From: Stereum hirsutum FP-91666 SS1
Taxonomy: Eukaryota; Basidiomycota; Agaricomycetes; Russulales; Stereaceae
Direction of reading: 5' to 3'
Assembly (NCBI RefSeq): GCF_000264905.1
Contig: NW_006763148.1
Location: 1,344,029 to 1,408,028 of the forward strand
Length of the DNA: 64,000 nt
Below, one piece after another: positions 1 to 10,885 of the stretch; the first letter of the stretch is position 1; each line of letters begins with the position of its first letter. Below the pieces are notes generated by a model that saw nothing but the letters and a program-made list of their open reading frames with translations, made no database searches and was not told the DNA's origin. Both the position numbers and the translations under genes were made by a program.

Positions 1-749
1 ACTCATAGTCGGCCCGCCAACAGGTGCTCGAAGATTCACAAGTTTCTCCGCCCATCAAGAAGCGTTCGAATAACGTATAACAGACGGTCACATATGGGCA
101 CCCATCTTCTGCACCGCTTGCACTGTCAAACACCTTCGGTGAGCGTACACCTTCCATTTGCATCCAGAATACCTGGCGAATGCCTTTCGCAGAAGACCTG
201 TGCTGTCCATGCCAGCCTAAAAAATGATTGGAACGTGTCCCGCAATGTATGACTAAACAGCGTTCGTACTCTCCGCTTAACAAACGGACCGAGCAGTGAG
301 CATGTTCAGACCGTGTAGGGCAAAGAAGTGGTCACTCGGTGGGAAGCTATTCTTGAAGAGTACAATGGGGTCTGTCAGGAGACCAACATCCATGACGGTC
401 GATCGACACCGGTCTCATGATCGCAGTGTAATCCAACGTTCATGACGCATGTAAGTAACTGAAATGGTTCGAAGACGAGATAACTACCTACGCGACATTT
501 TGAAAGCGCGTCATAGGGCGCTCGTATGACTTGACGAAGCAACAGCGCTAGCAGCACAAACAGATGCCCTATGCTATAACAAGCCTGGGATGGGGTCTAT
601 CAAAAATATGAGCAGGATAGAAATTATAGATTCCAGTCGTATATTAGGGATCCAACGTTACCGCATAGTAACATAAGCAAAAACCGACAAGCCTATTCAC
701 CACACCCTACACCATTGAACCAGAAGCCTCTGAGATAGACAGAAAATAC
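1..749. other. No gene seen, left edge
   Basis: I see no conserved coding frame here. The only open frames are about 60 codons and show no recognisable motif. The stretch lies downstream of the acyltransferase that ends at 750 on the minus strand, so it should hold that gene's 3' untranslated region and terminator. Confidence 0.5.
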
Positions 750-3192
750 TCATTTCCCCGAGAAGAAGACCGATTCTTCACTGTCATCCTGATCAGCAGG
801 CGACATTTCGCCATCCGTACGATATGCTGCCCAGTCACCCTCGATGGAATGGTGCAGCTCCCCAATCTTCGCGCCTCGTTTCCTCAAAAACGCGACCACC
901 TCTTTTGAGTATCTCCAACCCGTTTCCGTTTCGACCGAATCGCCGCTCACCGCTCCATTCGTCCCTTCGCTCTGCTTAATTTCATCAACGCCACCGCCAT
1001 AGAGCTTAGCCATGTGCACCGACGCGTTGACTCTCCTCTCTGATGGGCCATGCTCCAGCTGTTCAAGCAGGCTCGACAACGCGGTGGAGGCTTCTGCTCT
1101 CGCCCTCAATACATGTTTCATGACCCTACCCGTTCGCGGACGGCGTTTGCGGCGCATCGAGGGAGTGACTGGTGGCTCTGCGGGTGCGCCAGTGGCCATC
1201 GTTCCGTGTGCGTGCGCTGAGGCTGTTGTGTTGGAAGCGTTGGTAGGACTTGAGCTTCTTGATGTGTTAGAGAGCCAGGCGTTGGGTGGTGGAATTGGCG
1301 TTGTCGTATATTGGGCGAGAGTGTGTAGTGGATATTCCCAGCTCTTGGGTGCCCAGACGCCGATCAAGACTCGCCACGCGGCAACAAGCCGTTTAACACT
1401 ATGCGGATCTGGTCAGTCTGAGAGCATCGGAAAGAAATAGAGTGACTGACTGCTCATAGTTATCTGGAGGCGGTGATAATCAGTTTCATGCTCATATTTC
1501 ACACACCAATCAGAACTCACTGTTGACGAGTTTCGTATGATATATGGCGGTTAGTGAAACTAAGGCGCCACTAAGAACCGCGCCGAAAGGTGTGTACCAA
1601 AACAAGGCCCAAATGAAGAAGAATGCTGCAGGATACATCATGGCGAGCAAGAGAAGGCCGAATATGACCTTGTTCTGTGCTTGTGTTTCTTCCTCATCCT
1701 CAACGAGACGAGCGCCAACTCGGGCCATAAAGTATGCCGGCATGTGGATGGCGAGAGGAAAGATGAAGAAAGGTAGTCGAACCAGGCATGCAAGACTATC
1801 TTTGATGAGGATGAGTAGAGTGAGCAAGCGGCTGGGAATTGGAACGGGACGACTTGGGTCGAGCGATGCGGGGAGGGGTAAGGATGAGAGGACTGAATTC
1901 GTCAGCTGGGCGGATTGGAGAAGTGAGTAATATTCAAGAAGGTGTCGCTTGATGGAATTGAAGTTAGGCGTAATGTTGGGAGTCGAAAACAGGTCAACGA
2001 GCCTAATGGGACTATTAACGATATTGACAGGGACATGACAGTAACACATACGTACGTTTGTGATATAGCCACGAATTCGTTGCGATTGATCTTGGTGTCG
2101 TCTTCCCATAGGAGATCACGGGCCATTCTTGCAGCATATAGAGTATCCCTGATTCCGCGGTTAGGAAAGCTAGAGACTTGGCACAGACAGACTTATTCAC
2201 CAGTCAGGTGCATTGATAGTGAGCTCTACAAGTCGCGCCTCGATGGTCTTGGTGAGTCGTTTGACAGCCGCCCTAGGCGCACCCTCGTCCGAAGAGAGAA
2301 ATTGCTCAATGTATGGATCCATAGAAATGGGTGGCCCAAACCTATAAGACAAAACATCAATAAGGAGGTAGCCCGGATAAGGGTTATCGAGGGGCCATAC
2401 TCCAGAATGACCTATAAATACAGAATCAGAACGAGTATAGCGGTTTAGGCTCCGCAATATAACGCACATAGCTCCGATACTTGGATTTGTTGGTGTAGAC
2501 TATCGCAGATGGTACGATGACCAGGGGAGCCTGCGTAGCTCGCGAAGGGTTCTCATGGGCCCACTTCGTATACTCGAGTGCTGCCCATGAAGCACCATCT
2601 TTGACTTGCATGATGCGAGGCTCGGTATAGCTCGTGCCTTCAGGAAAGAGAGCCACGACCGATCCATGAGAAAGGGCCTCGATGGTTCCTTGGAACAGAC
2701 CCCGGCGGTCCTTGTTCTTGCGATCGACAGGAATGTTACCCGAGCTGATCAGGATTTGACGGACTATAAAGTTCTTGAAGAGACTAGCTGTACGAGCAGT
2801 TCTCAGGTACGTGTAGCGATACTCAGAAGCCAGCACTTGCCTTTGCTCCAGTAATGTAGGATACGACGGTTCGGGAATGCGGATGCTGCGAGAGATTTAG
2901 TCCTCGGTAACACTAAGGAGACGAATGTGGAGCTCACAAAGAATAGCAGGGTCCAACATCATGTTATGGTGTGTTGCCGTCCTGCGTGTATGTCAGATTG
3001 TGGCGCGCATTGCTTGAAGCACTACCAGGTCACCCATGGCGCTGAACAGTGCACGCACAAAATGGTGGGTCCTTTAAATGGTACATTTTCTCCTCCAATG
3101 ACGCGGACCTCGGTGAAAAACGAGGTGACAGCAAACTTGGCAATCTGGACTAGGACACGATGAAGTAGATACAGGTTCTTCTGGTCGTCCAT
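750..3192 (-). CDS. Glycerol-3-phosphate O-acyltransferase (Gat1/Gpt2/Sct1-like), ER membrane
   Basis: Predicted to acylate glycerol-3-phosphate (or dihydroxyacetone phosphate) at sn-1, the first step of phospholipid and triacylglycerol synthesis, in the ER membrane. The PlsC signature is split by introns: joining the exons gives TATHHNMMLDPAIL (HX4D catalytic motif), then GNIPVDRKN, then FPEGTSYTEPRI near 2640 and VIVPSAIVYTNKSKYRS. Downstream are DWDTLYAARMARDLLW and two hydrophobic segments (about 1560-1780) followed by VKRLVAAWRVLIG, the layout of fungal Gat1/Gat2 enzymes. The ATG at 3192 opens directly into the conserved N-terminal frame MDDQKNLYLLHR. At least six introns; the one at 2788-2840 starts with GC rather than GT. 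The C-terminal 200 residues are low complexity and hydrophilic. An upstream exon cannot be excluded. The family call is strong; which acceptor it prefers cannot be told. Confidence 0.85.
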
Positions 3193-3576
3193 GGCGCGAG
3201 TGGTATAGATATCCGAGCTTTCTGTGCGGAGTCAGTTGTAGGGGATAAGTGGTGGAGAATGATAGGGTAGAGTCGCCGTCGGGCACAGGCAGCTGCCTGC
3301 AATGTGCAGTGTGTAGAGCCAAGGAACGGAACTGGGTGAGTATGTCATGTTTGTGGGCAGCTCGCGTGCTGTGGGGGGTGAGAGAGTCTTTCCTGATTAG
3401 GCCACGCGTCGAGCGCGACGTGTGTGCTGTATGTGAGACGTGGCGCCTTGCTCATCTCTGTCATTGCTACTCACGCAACTCAACGCAATTCGCCTCGTCA
3501 AAAGCTCAGATCATTGGACTATTCGACAGAGCTAACTTTCAACTACACTGTTCTCTCATCCTGACGATTGGCCATA
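3193..3576. promoter_or_regulatory. Divergent promoter region, GPAT / SPC3
   Basis: A 384-base stretch between two divergent start codons must carry both promoters. No convincing TATA box or repeated motif was seen. Short open frames here are shadows. Confidence 0.4.
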
Positions 3577-5533
3577 ATGCATAGTGTCTATGCCAGGTTC
3601 AACAATATCAGTGCCACGCTTTCCACTTGCATGATGGTCCTACTCGGTGCCATCGCTTGTACATCCCTACTATTCAGTGCGGATCCGAAAGGAGACATCA
3701 CTGCGTCCGTAAAAGTGTGCGTTCAATTTATTACGCTTTTCTCGCTTTCCCCTTTGTATAGTACAGATCATCTCGCCACTCGAAGTAGAGTCTATTTCTC
3801 GGTCAACAATTGTTCTCGGGACAACAGGAGAAACCGTGCTCGTGCCATTGATTCATAAACCACGAAAATGTCCACTGCGGTATTCTTTTTGGGTTGCTGC
3901 TAACACGGAACACAATCCGACCGTAGGTGCGTGTGGCACCATGCATTCGTGCTTGTGGCAATGATATGTCACTACTGGTGTTGCACCTCGAACACAGTGC
4001 AATATGTCCTTGGTCCTGTTACACGAGTACTCTTCTGTGTCATCTCACCCTGGCTGTAACATACCCCAGGCCGTCTTTTCCTTCTTGAGTATGCCGAGGA
4101 TCAGTGTACTGGTATACGAGCAGGATGTCTGTAGTAACGCTGACGGACCAATTTCCGATGTTCTTTTATCGTCCGTTGCTCATAACCCTCTCTTCCCCAG
4201 ATTGAGTGGTGAAAGCCGACCACGACGATATGGCGCCTCCGGTCGGCGGCAAGAGTTTGCCTTCGTAAACTTCAATGTCACAGCGGGTACGTCAACCAAT
4301 TTCCACCGCCGCACTTCCGTTACTCTGGGAGCCAACCTATAGCCTCATATCATGCTTCATAGCATTCTTTCATGATTTTGGCAGTTGAACTTATTGTACT
4401 CATTAACAGACCTTACGCCACTCTTCAACTGGAACACAAAACAACTTTTCCTCTATCTTGGCGCCGAATATACCAATGCTCAAGGGGTATGTAATCATCT
4501 TTTTACCCTCTTGGCTGTCGGGACCCCCAGAATCTACCTGCATGAATTTGTCGAACGCCCGAGGGATTTCTTTCCCATTGTCGAGCTGCGAATGCGCAAT
4601 TTTGCGGTTTCATCTCATGATCTGGTGATGGCGATGAGAAATATTGCGACGCTTGTGAGAGCACGGCGCACACGGACACTCTTCTGTTACTGTCCAGACT
4701 TGTTGCGTCTCCCGAGAATCACGCGTTTGTCATTCCCCGCCTACGATCCAGGCCACTCGGGTGGCCAGGCTTTGAGATGTCGTCGGACCAGGTCGGGCCT
4801 CGTATGGTACATTTCGAGTTCTAGCGGCGTCCGGCCTTCTTGAGGACTTATGCTCTCCTTTGTTCGCTCCTCGGACATGGTCTATTTGTCTTGTGTTGAT
4901 GGTCTTATTGGAGGCTAGCGTGTGTATTCCATGTCATCGTTCTTGAGCGCATTACTTATTCCATCTCCTTTCAGCTACTGCAGTACTTCCTCTTATACTT
5001 TTTACCTTGTACACGCTAGAAGCCCACGAACGTTCCCAAAGACCCGTGGTTACTGATTATAACCCTATTTATGCCTCTAGGTCCAAAACGAAGTGGTCAT
5101 CTGGGATAGAATCGTCCGGCGAAAGGAGGATGCGATGGTCAACGTCGAGGGCAAGAACAGCTATGCTTTCCGGGAACTTTCGACAAAATTCCAGTGCGTT
5201 CACCTTCTCTTCGGTTTGCTGTCTTAGTCGTTCCTGTTCCCTCTTTGGCGCGTCCAAACCCTATTTTCCCCGATCCAAACCTATTCCACCTGCCTCATCG
5301 GGAACAGGCCTTATCTTCCTACTGCTTGTTACGGTTGCCTATCCCGCCGATATCGCTGACTCTTCTCATCACCCGCTCCTTCCCGTGCGGTCAATGTTTA
5401 TAGGGACATCTCTCCCGCGCACTATACCCTCAAATACAACGTCATGCCATGGGTTGGAGTCCTCACCTACGGCGAGGCAGCGCGCACGACAGAGCCCATA
5501 CCTTTCCCTAACGCAAAGGATCGCGTCTCGTAA
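3577..5533 (+). CDS. SPC3: Signal peptidase complex subunit 3 (SPC3/SPC22-23)
   Basis: Non-catalytic but essential subunit of the ER signal peptidase, a single-pass type II membrane protein with a lumenal domain. Five exons: 3577-3716, 4201-4286, 4410-4486, 5081-5193 and 5404-5533. They give 181 residues with phases that match, the usual size of the family. The N-terminus is MHSVYARFNNISATLSTCM followed by a membrane segment to about residue 35. Conserved blocks follow in order: QEFAFVNFNVTADLTPLFNW, LFLYLGAEYTNAQG, VVIWDRIVRRKEDA, YNVMPWVGVLTYGEAARTTE. The introns of 484, 123, 594 and 210 bases are far longer than the 50-70 bases usual elsewhere in the window. The first junction (donor after AAAGT, acceptor CCCCAG before 4201) is the least certain. 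Confidence 0.9.
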
Positions 5534-7314
5534 CTGCCTTTCTGTCTCGGCACGAGGGCGTGGATGGGTGGTGGGCCGTTCAAGCAAGGGTTGGTTTCTA
5601 ACCATCGAGGTTACTTATCGGGTTACTGTGCGGGTAGCGAAGCAAATTACTCGGATCAACGACCGTCAAACCGCGCCAGTGTACTGTAGTGACGGATCCT
5701 CCATAATATTTATAACTGATGGTCTATCTGATTGGGTTATTAGACGAGTGAGCTCTTGCAGGCACTGAATATATCAGGTCTTGTGTGAACGATGAGTGTC
5801 TTGTTCTGTAATGCTGTTACCCTTTATCGCCTTCGCTTATTGTGTCGTTGTTTTTTTGGCTCCTGCAAGTAAACCTTCTTTCTGTGCTATATGTGTTCGG
5901 GTTTCAGTGACATGCATGCACGAGTTGTCACTGATTTTAGCACGCTGTTTCGAGCAGGATAGAGTCCATGTATAGTCCACGGTTCACGGACCGGCGCACG
6001 TAAGTGTCAAGGCTCTTGAGGGTGTACGCATGTTGCGACTGGTGTATCAGCTAGGCCATTTTCGTGTTAAGGATGTAAGAATGCCTACAGGTGCCTACAA
6101 GTCTAGAGGAAGCTTAAGTAGGCTGCCTGAGGCTGTCCGTTGGCCGCATCTTAGCTCTATACCCAAGCGAAGAAGCTCGATTTTGTCCGAAGAGTCTAAT
6201 ATTCAACTTCATTATTCCGCCATGTGGTTTCCCCAGTGGACCTTGTACGATAATGGACGGATAATGGATAAGTAACTCGATATCTTTCACAAAGCCTGTT
6301 CTGGAATTGACCGCGACGGAAGTACTCTGGCCTCCGTTGAATGCCACGATTCTGATGCCGTCCGATTCCGCTGAGAGGACTGCTCAAGTGCAACTCAATA
6401 TGTAATAAGCACTATGACGCTGCGACTGGCTTCATCAGTCGCCACAAGGTCACCACCTTAATGATACCAATCCAAATGGAAACAACCACACCGCTTCTGG
6501 ATCTTGAGTTCTTGGGAGTTTGAACCATCGATGCATCGATCCCCAGAGAGGTGGTCCGGGAAGCTGTCACGGTCCTCCTGTCGTTCAGAACAAAGCTGAG
6601 ATGGTTGACAGAGATTCAGTGGGCGGCACGACCCGGACACATCATTCAAGCCAAGCATAGAAACAGCCGGGCGTTGGCAGGCCAGACTTGGGACCCAATT
6701 TCACAAAATCTGAGGGTGTTTGCAGGGCCGATGTTTCGGTCGTGCCCTGCGACGAATTCGCTAGAGTGCGCCCAAACTACGTGTCGTCGGACGGGAAAAA
6801 CTGTTCCGAGCGCATCACGCATCAAGCGGTGCGCGAAATGGTACTTGCAAATAATTGGAAAGAGAGGGGAAGAACCAGCAGGTACGCGAAGCGGTGACGG
6901 AAAAGGCAGCGAGATTGCTTGAAGGGGAAGCCTGTGGCGCAGGGGTGAAATGGATCAGGGCTGAGGGAATAGCCTGGATAAATGGTGGTGCTGGATTATT
7001 TGGTGTACATAGAGCAGGAAGGGCTACGCGTAGGAGTGGATAAATCGTGGGAGAGAATGGAGTACGTGGGCAGGAAGTAGGCAGGAAGGAGGGACGGAAG
7101 AAGCTGCGAGCTGCGATAAGCGTTGTGTGGGCATCAGGTGCTGTAAGAATGCAAATTCGCTAGCGTGGCTCGAGACGACGCCTCAAGCTTAATTCTGAAT
7201 TGGAACTTCGGACCCAATGAGCTACGGGGCCTGTTCGAATGTGCTAAACCATTCACGAGCTGGTACAAATGCTCGTCCTTCCTCCACACGCGCGCCTCTC
7301 CTCTCCGCCGCATC
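5534..7314. other. Long intergenic stretch without a recognised gene
   Basis: Nearly 1.8 kb separates SPC3 from the zinc-cluster regulator. Several open frames of 60-120 codons exist on both strands (for example 6551-6922 plus and 6114-6347 minus), but none shows a recognisable domain. A perfect 14-base palindrome, ATCGATGCATCGAT, lies at 6527-6540. The part next to 7314 is presumably the promoter and leader of the regulator; long leaders are common for fungal regulators (inference). Confidence 0.45.
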
Positions 7315-9553
7315 ATGTCCTACCACCCGCACGCCTTTTGGCCCTCCTCTGTCAACCACGACGACGACGTGCCAGACTATGAGATTTACGACCCTGCTCG
7401 GTCTGTCACCGTAGTCAAGCATTCCGACGAGTACCAGACGGTACGTACATCTATGCCACAGTACTCTGCCGTACACGGTCTGCAGCTCAACGTGTCTCAC
7501 AACAGACGGAGTCTGGTTGTGCGCTTGCGGGCTCAACCACGTATCTGCGTGATCACCGGGAACTAACAGGACTCAACCTAACGTACCCCGAACCTCACTC
7601 GTATCCTATCGCATCCCCAACCGACTCGTACAATTACTATCCAATGTCCTACGCTGCCCCGCTCGAAAGCCCCTCGCAGGATTATTCCAGCGAGAGCATG
7701 CAGGTGTACGACCCGGAGGCTGGCACCTACGTGCAATATGCCTCCGTCCCCGCCGACTATGTCGGGCCCGACTACTCGGCGCAGCCAGACCACCTAGCGG
7801 CGCCAGTCGACTCCAGTGTCCAGTACGGTTATGTCTACGCAGATCATCTTCCTGCTGCCGACACCATGCTCCCCTCCCTATCACCTGGTCGCCCAATTCC
7901 CACCTCCAGCTTCTCCACCCTCGACCATCCAAGTCACCGTGTGGCCAACCAGGTAGAAAGCGGGCACGACCGCGCTCAACAGGTTGACCAAGGCCAGCCC
8001 GTCGCCCACGAGGTAATTGCTCACTTTCCCCTGCTTCGGCCACGTTACAGGTGACTCTTCTGACGCGCTGCGGGTTCTCATTTTAAGGAGTCGGAAGCCA
8101 TCCCCGAATCGGTGTCCACGGCCGCTTCTGCCTATAGTCCGGATAGCGAACAATGCACGCATATGCAGCCGCAGGAACAGCCCGTACCGCCACATCACCC
8201 AACCCACCACGTTCCTTCTCCCGAAGACAGTCGATCCCCACCATCTTCGTATTACAACGTATCCCCGCACTACCATGTTCCTTCTGCGTCGTACCAACCC
8301 CCCTCCTCATCTGCGCCGACATTGCACCTGAACACGGACGTTCAGCGGCCTTCACCACCGCCGATCATGGACCACTTACCTTACGCGTACCAAGTCAGGT
8401 CCGCCGCTCAGGCCACTCACCATGATACCACGCACGCCGCCGTGAAAATGGAGCCCGTAGAACCTCATCTTTCGCACAGCCTCTATAGCATGCCCTCACC
8501 GGCCACGACATCGACAACAGCGACCCCCGACAACCAGATCTATACGCACGTAGCCATGCTCCCTCGCGCTCCTGGTGCGCTTCACGCCGAGGGAGGCTCA
8601 CGCTCGACATTCCGTATGTCCGACTTTACCATCCCCGAGTCTCCTTCAACATACACCCCTCGATTCGTCGACCCCGAGACGCAGCTGTCAACATATGGAG
8701 GCGGTCAGTCAGCGGCATTCGCTATCGATCTGACCGGTTCTGTCACATGCGACGACGGTCACGGATGCGGGACAACGCCCACGAAGAGGAAGAAGGTAAT
8801 GGCCTATCTGTCAGTCTTTCGCACACTGTACTAAAATACAACCCCATCTAGGAACCATTCCTGGCATGCTTTTTCTGCCGAGGCAGGAAAATAGCCTGTG
8901 GACCCGCTGTGCCGGGCAGCACTGATAAAACATGCAAGTGAGTCACCGTCATCTAATTTTGAGCTCACCTCCCCCTGTTCTCTACTGTGCGAATCAGTCT
9001 ATATCCCCGTAAGAATCGTCGAACGTGTGCATGGGTGCAGTGACACCCGCCCGCGTAGATGGGGCGTCTGCGGGTGGGTAGGAAGTGGAGAGGTGGAAAC
9101 CTTCGTCATGGTCTTTTATACCGTCTCAAATATGCTGAACGATTTATTTGTCGGCATCATGGGGCTGTCGTGTTCCTGTTCGTGCGACGGGTACATTGAA
9201 ACACTCTCTGTTCTGTCAGCTCTGTCCTCTCATGCTATCCGTCACCGGCATCGGATACATCTTCTTTCGAAAGGTCTCAACACCTGCTTTTCCCATCATC
9301 ATCTGCCTCATTATTTTCCCCTATGAGCTTCGCACTGACTTCCTCCTCCCCGCGTTTATCCAGCCAATGCGCTCGTCGCAATATCAAGTGCGAGTACCCG
9401 CTGAAATCCCGGCGTGGGCAGCGTAGTCGACACCCTCGTCCTGAGAAGGAAAAGGAGCGGGAAGACCAAGTTCTGACGCGGCGTCTTGCGCCCGAGGTTC
9501 CGATACCATCTTCGTCCTCTTCGGTGACGCTTTCCACTTCGTACTCTGCTTGA
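7315..9553 (+). CDS. Zn2Cys6 transcription factor with C-terminal zinc cluster
   Basis: Probable sequence-specific nuclear regulator; its targets are unknown. Five exons (7315-7440, 7506-8012, 8088-8795, 8852-8937, 9364-9553) join in phase to 538 residues. Residues 1-440 are low complexity, rich in Ser, Pro, Tyr and His, with no recognised domain. The Zn2Cys6 cluster lies near the C-terminus: Cys453, 456, 463, 475, 478 and 485, spaced C-X2-C-X6-C-X11-C-X2-C-X6-C. It is preceded by TKRKK and followed by a basic tail RSRHPRPEKEKERE and a Ser-rich end. A 426-base intron (8938-9363) splits the cluster between its third and fourth cysteines. Most fungal zinc-cluster proteins carry the domain at the N-terminus and a fungal-specific regulatory domain behind it; here that order is reversed and the second domain is absent. 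The start was chosen as the first ATG of the conserved-phase exon. Confidence 0.88.
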
Positions 9554-10885
9554 GCATATGGATATTGTTCGCTGTCGTTCTTGTTCCTTCTTGCTTTCTC
9601 ACCTGGGACTTTCATCGTCGTTCTGTTCCATGTCCTCTGTTTGTTCCATGACCTTTAATGACCCACCCCTCCGCCCACATTGTTTCGATGCCGGCTCCCC
9701 TACATCATCATCCTCGCATTGTAATATCCTTTCTTTCACACGTATATATTATTTACTTCGACCTTCTTGCTCTTCCGTGTACGCTCGCAACAGTGCGGTC
9801 GCCGTTGACTTGATTTCCCCCCCTAAAAAGCCTTCTTACTTATCCTAGTCACTGTTTGTTGTCATGTCGCTCTCGCATAGTTCGTTGTACATAGATTAGC
9901 CCTGTTGTCTGTCTGTCTATTCATCGTGCATGTTCGTTGGTTCTCGGTCACCGATTTATACGAAGCGAGCATCCACTTCATCGCGCCTCCCAGTCTCCAG
10001 TGTGCCATTCTCATGAAAGATGTACTCTCGTCCATGTCGTACCAGTGCGCTGTAGATGCACGGCCGTGTCATACGCTGTATATAATTGTTTCCCCTCATC
10101 GCGGCCGTCAATCGCCGTTTCGCTTTCCAAGTTGTACATACTTACCGCACCCTGAATCAAATCGGATCCTTCTTGCAGAATCCACACATCTTCCACGTTC
10201 GAATCACGTTTTCGAACGTGCATCCTCCCTGTTCTAGCGTCGCGCTTGCTTCAAATTTCAAGCTGCCATACGCGATGGCTTCGATGATGGGTATGAAAGG
10301 GAGGATCTCGAAGTTAGTTCAGTTCGATCCCTGCATCTTATGGAACCATCATTGTCGGTTTGTTTCCGAAGTCCTTCAAAGGTTTGGCAAGATGAACCGC
10401 AGCGGCGATGCTGTCTCGGAAGCACGCTGTACTTTCTTGGACGGCGTACGAAAAGAAGAGAGCCTTCATCTAAACATATATTGCGAGTGATACAGTACAT
10501 TGTCCTAAAACACATCTCTTTACACATACATAACAGCTGCGAGGACTGCCGCCTGGCGCTGAGTGGGCCCCAACATATAAAGTAGAACAAGGAGAGAAAA
10601 GTCAGTCCAGAGGGTTACACGTACGATACGGGATATATGACGGTCGGATGGCGCGCGATGGTTAGTGGGAGATCGGTAAGGATAGATGACGAAAGGATTC
10701 GTGGAGCGAAAGGAGTGTTGTAGATGCAAACGACAGGAAAACGGACACGAGAAGCATAATGGAATAAATATAAGCCCAAAAGAAATATCAACAAACCCTG
10801 GAAAAATATATCGGGAAGAGGAGGGTAGAGCGTCAAGTGTCAAACGAGAAAAACACGTCCGAAGGTGAAAGGACAGGGAGAAAAA
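9554..10885. other. Convergent 3' region, no gene seen
   Basis: About 1.3 kb between the 3' ends of the zinc-cluster regulator (plus) and adenylate cyclase (minus). Open frames of 60-130 codons on both strands have no recognisable domain. It likely holds two 3' untranslated regions. Confidence 0.45.

Noticed and set aside
3763..3960. Open stretch of about 65 codons inside the first SPC3 intron that could be read as an extra exon
   Set aside because: The residues do not resemble any part of SPC3, and the five-exon model already gives the full family length in phase.
6551..6922. 123-codon plus-strand open frame upstream of the zinc-cluster regulator
   Set aside because: No domain, Arg/Thr-rich by composition, and no partner exons; treated as leader or intergenic sequence.
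8041..8087. Alternative acceptor at 8050 in the zinc-cluster gene
   Set aside because: Using CGTTACAG at 8050 runs into a stop within twelve codons; the acceptor at 8087 keeps the long conserved-phase exon open.
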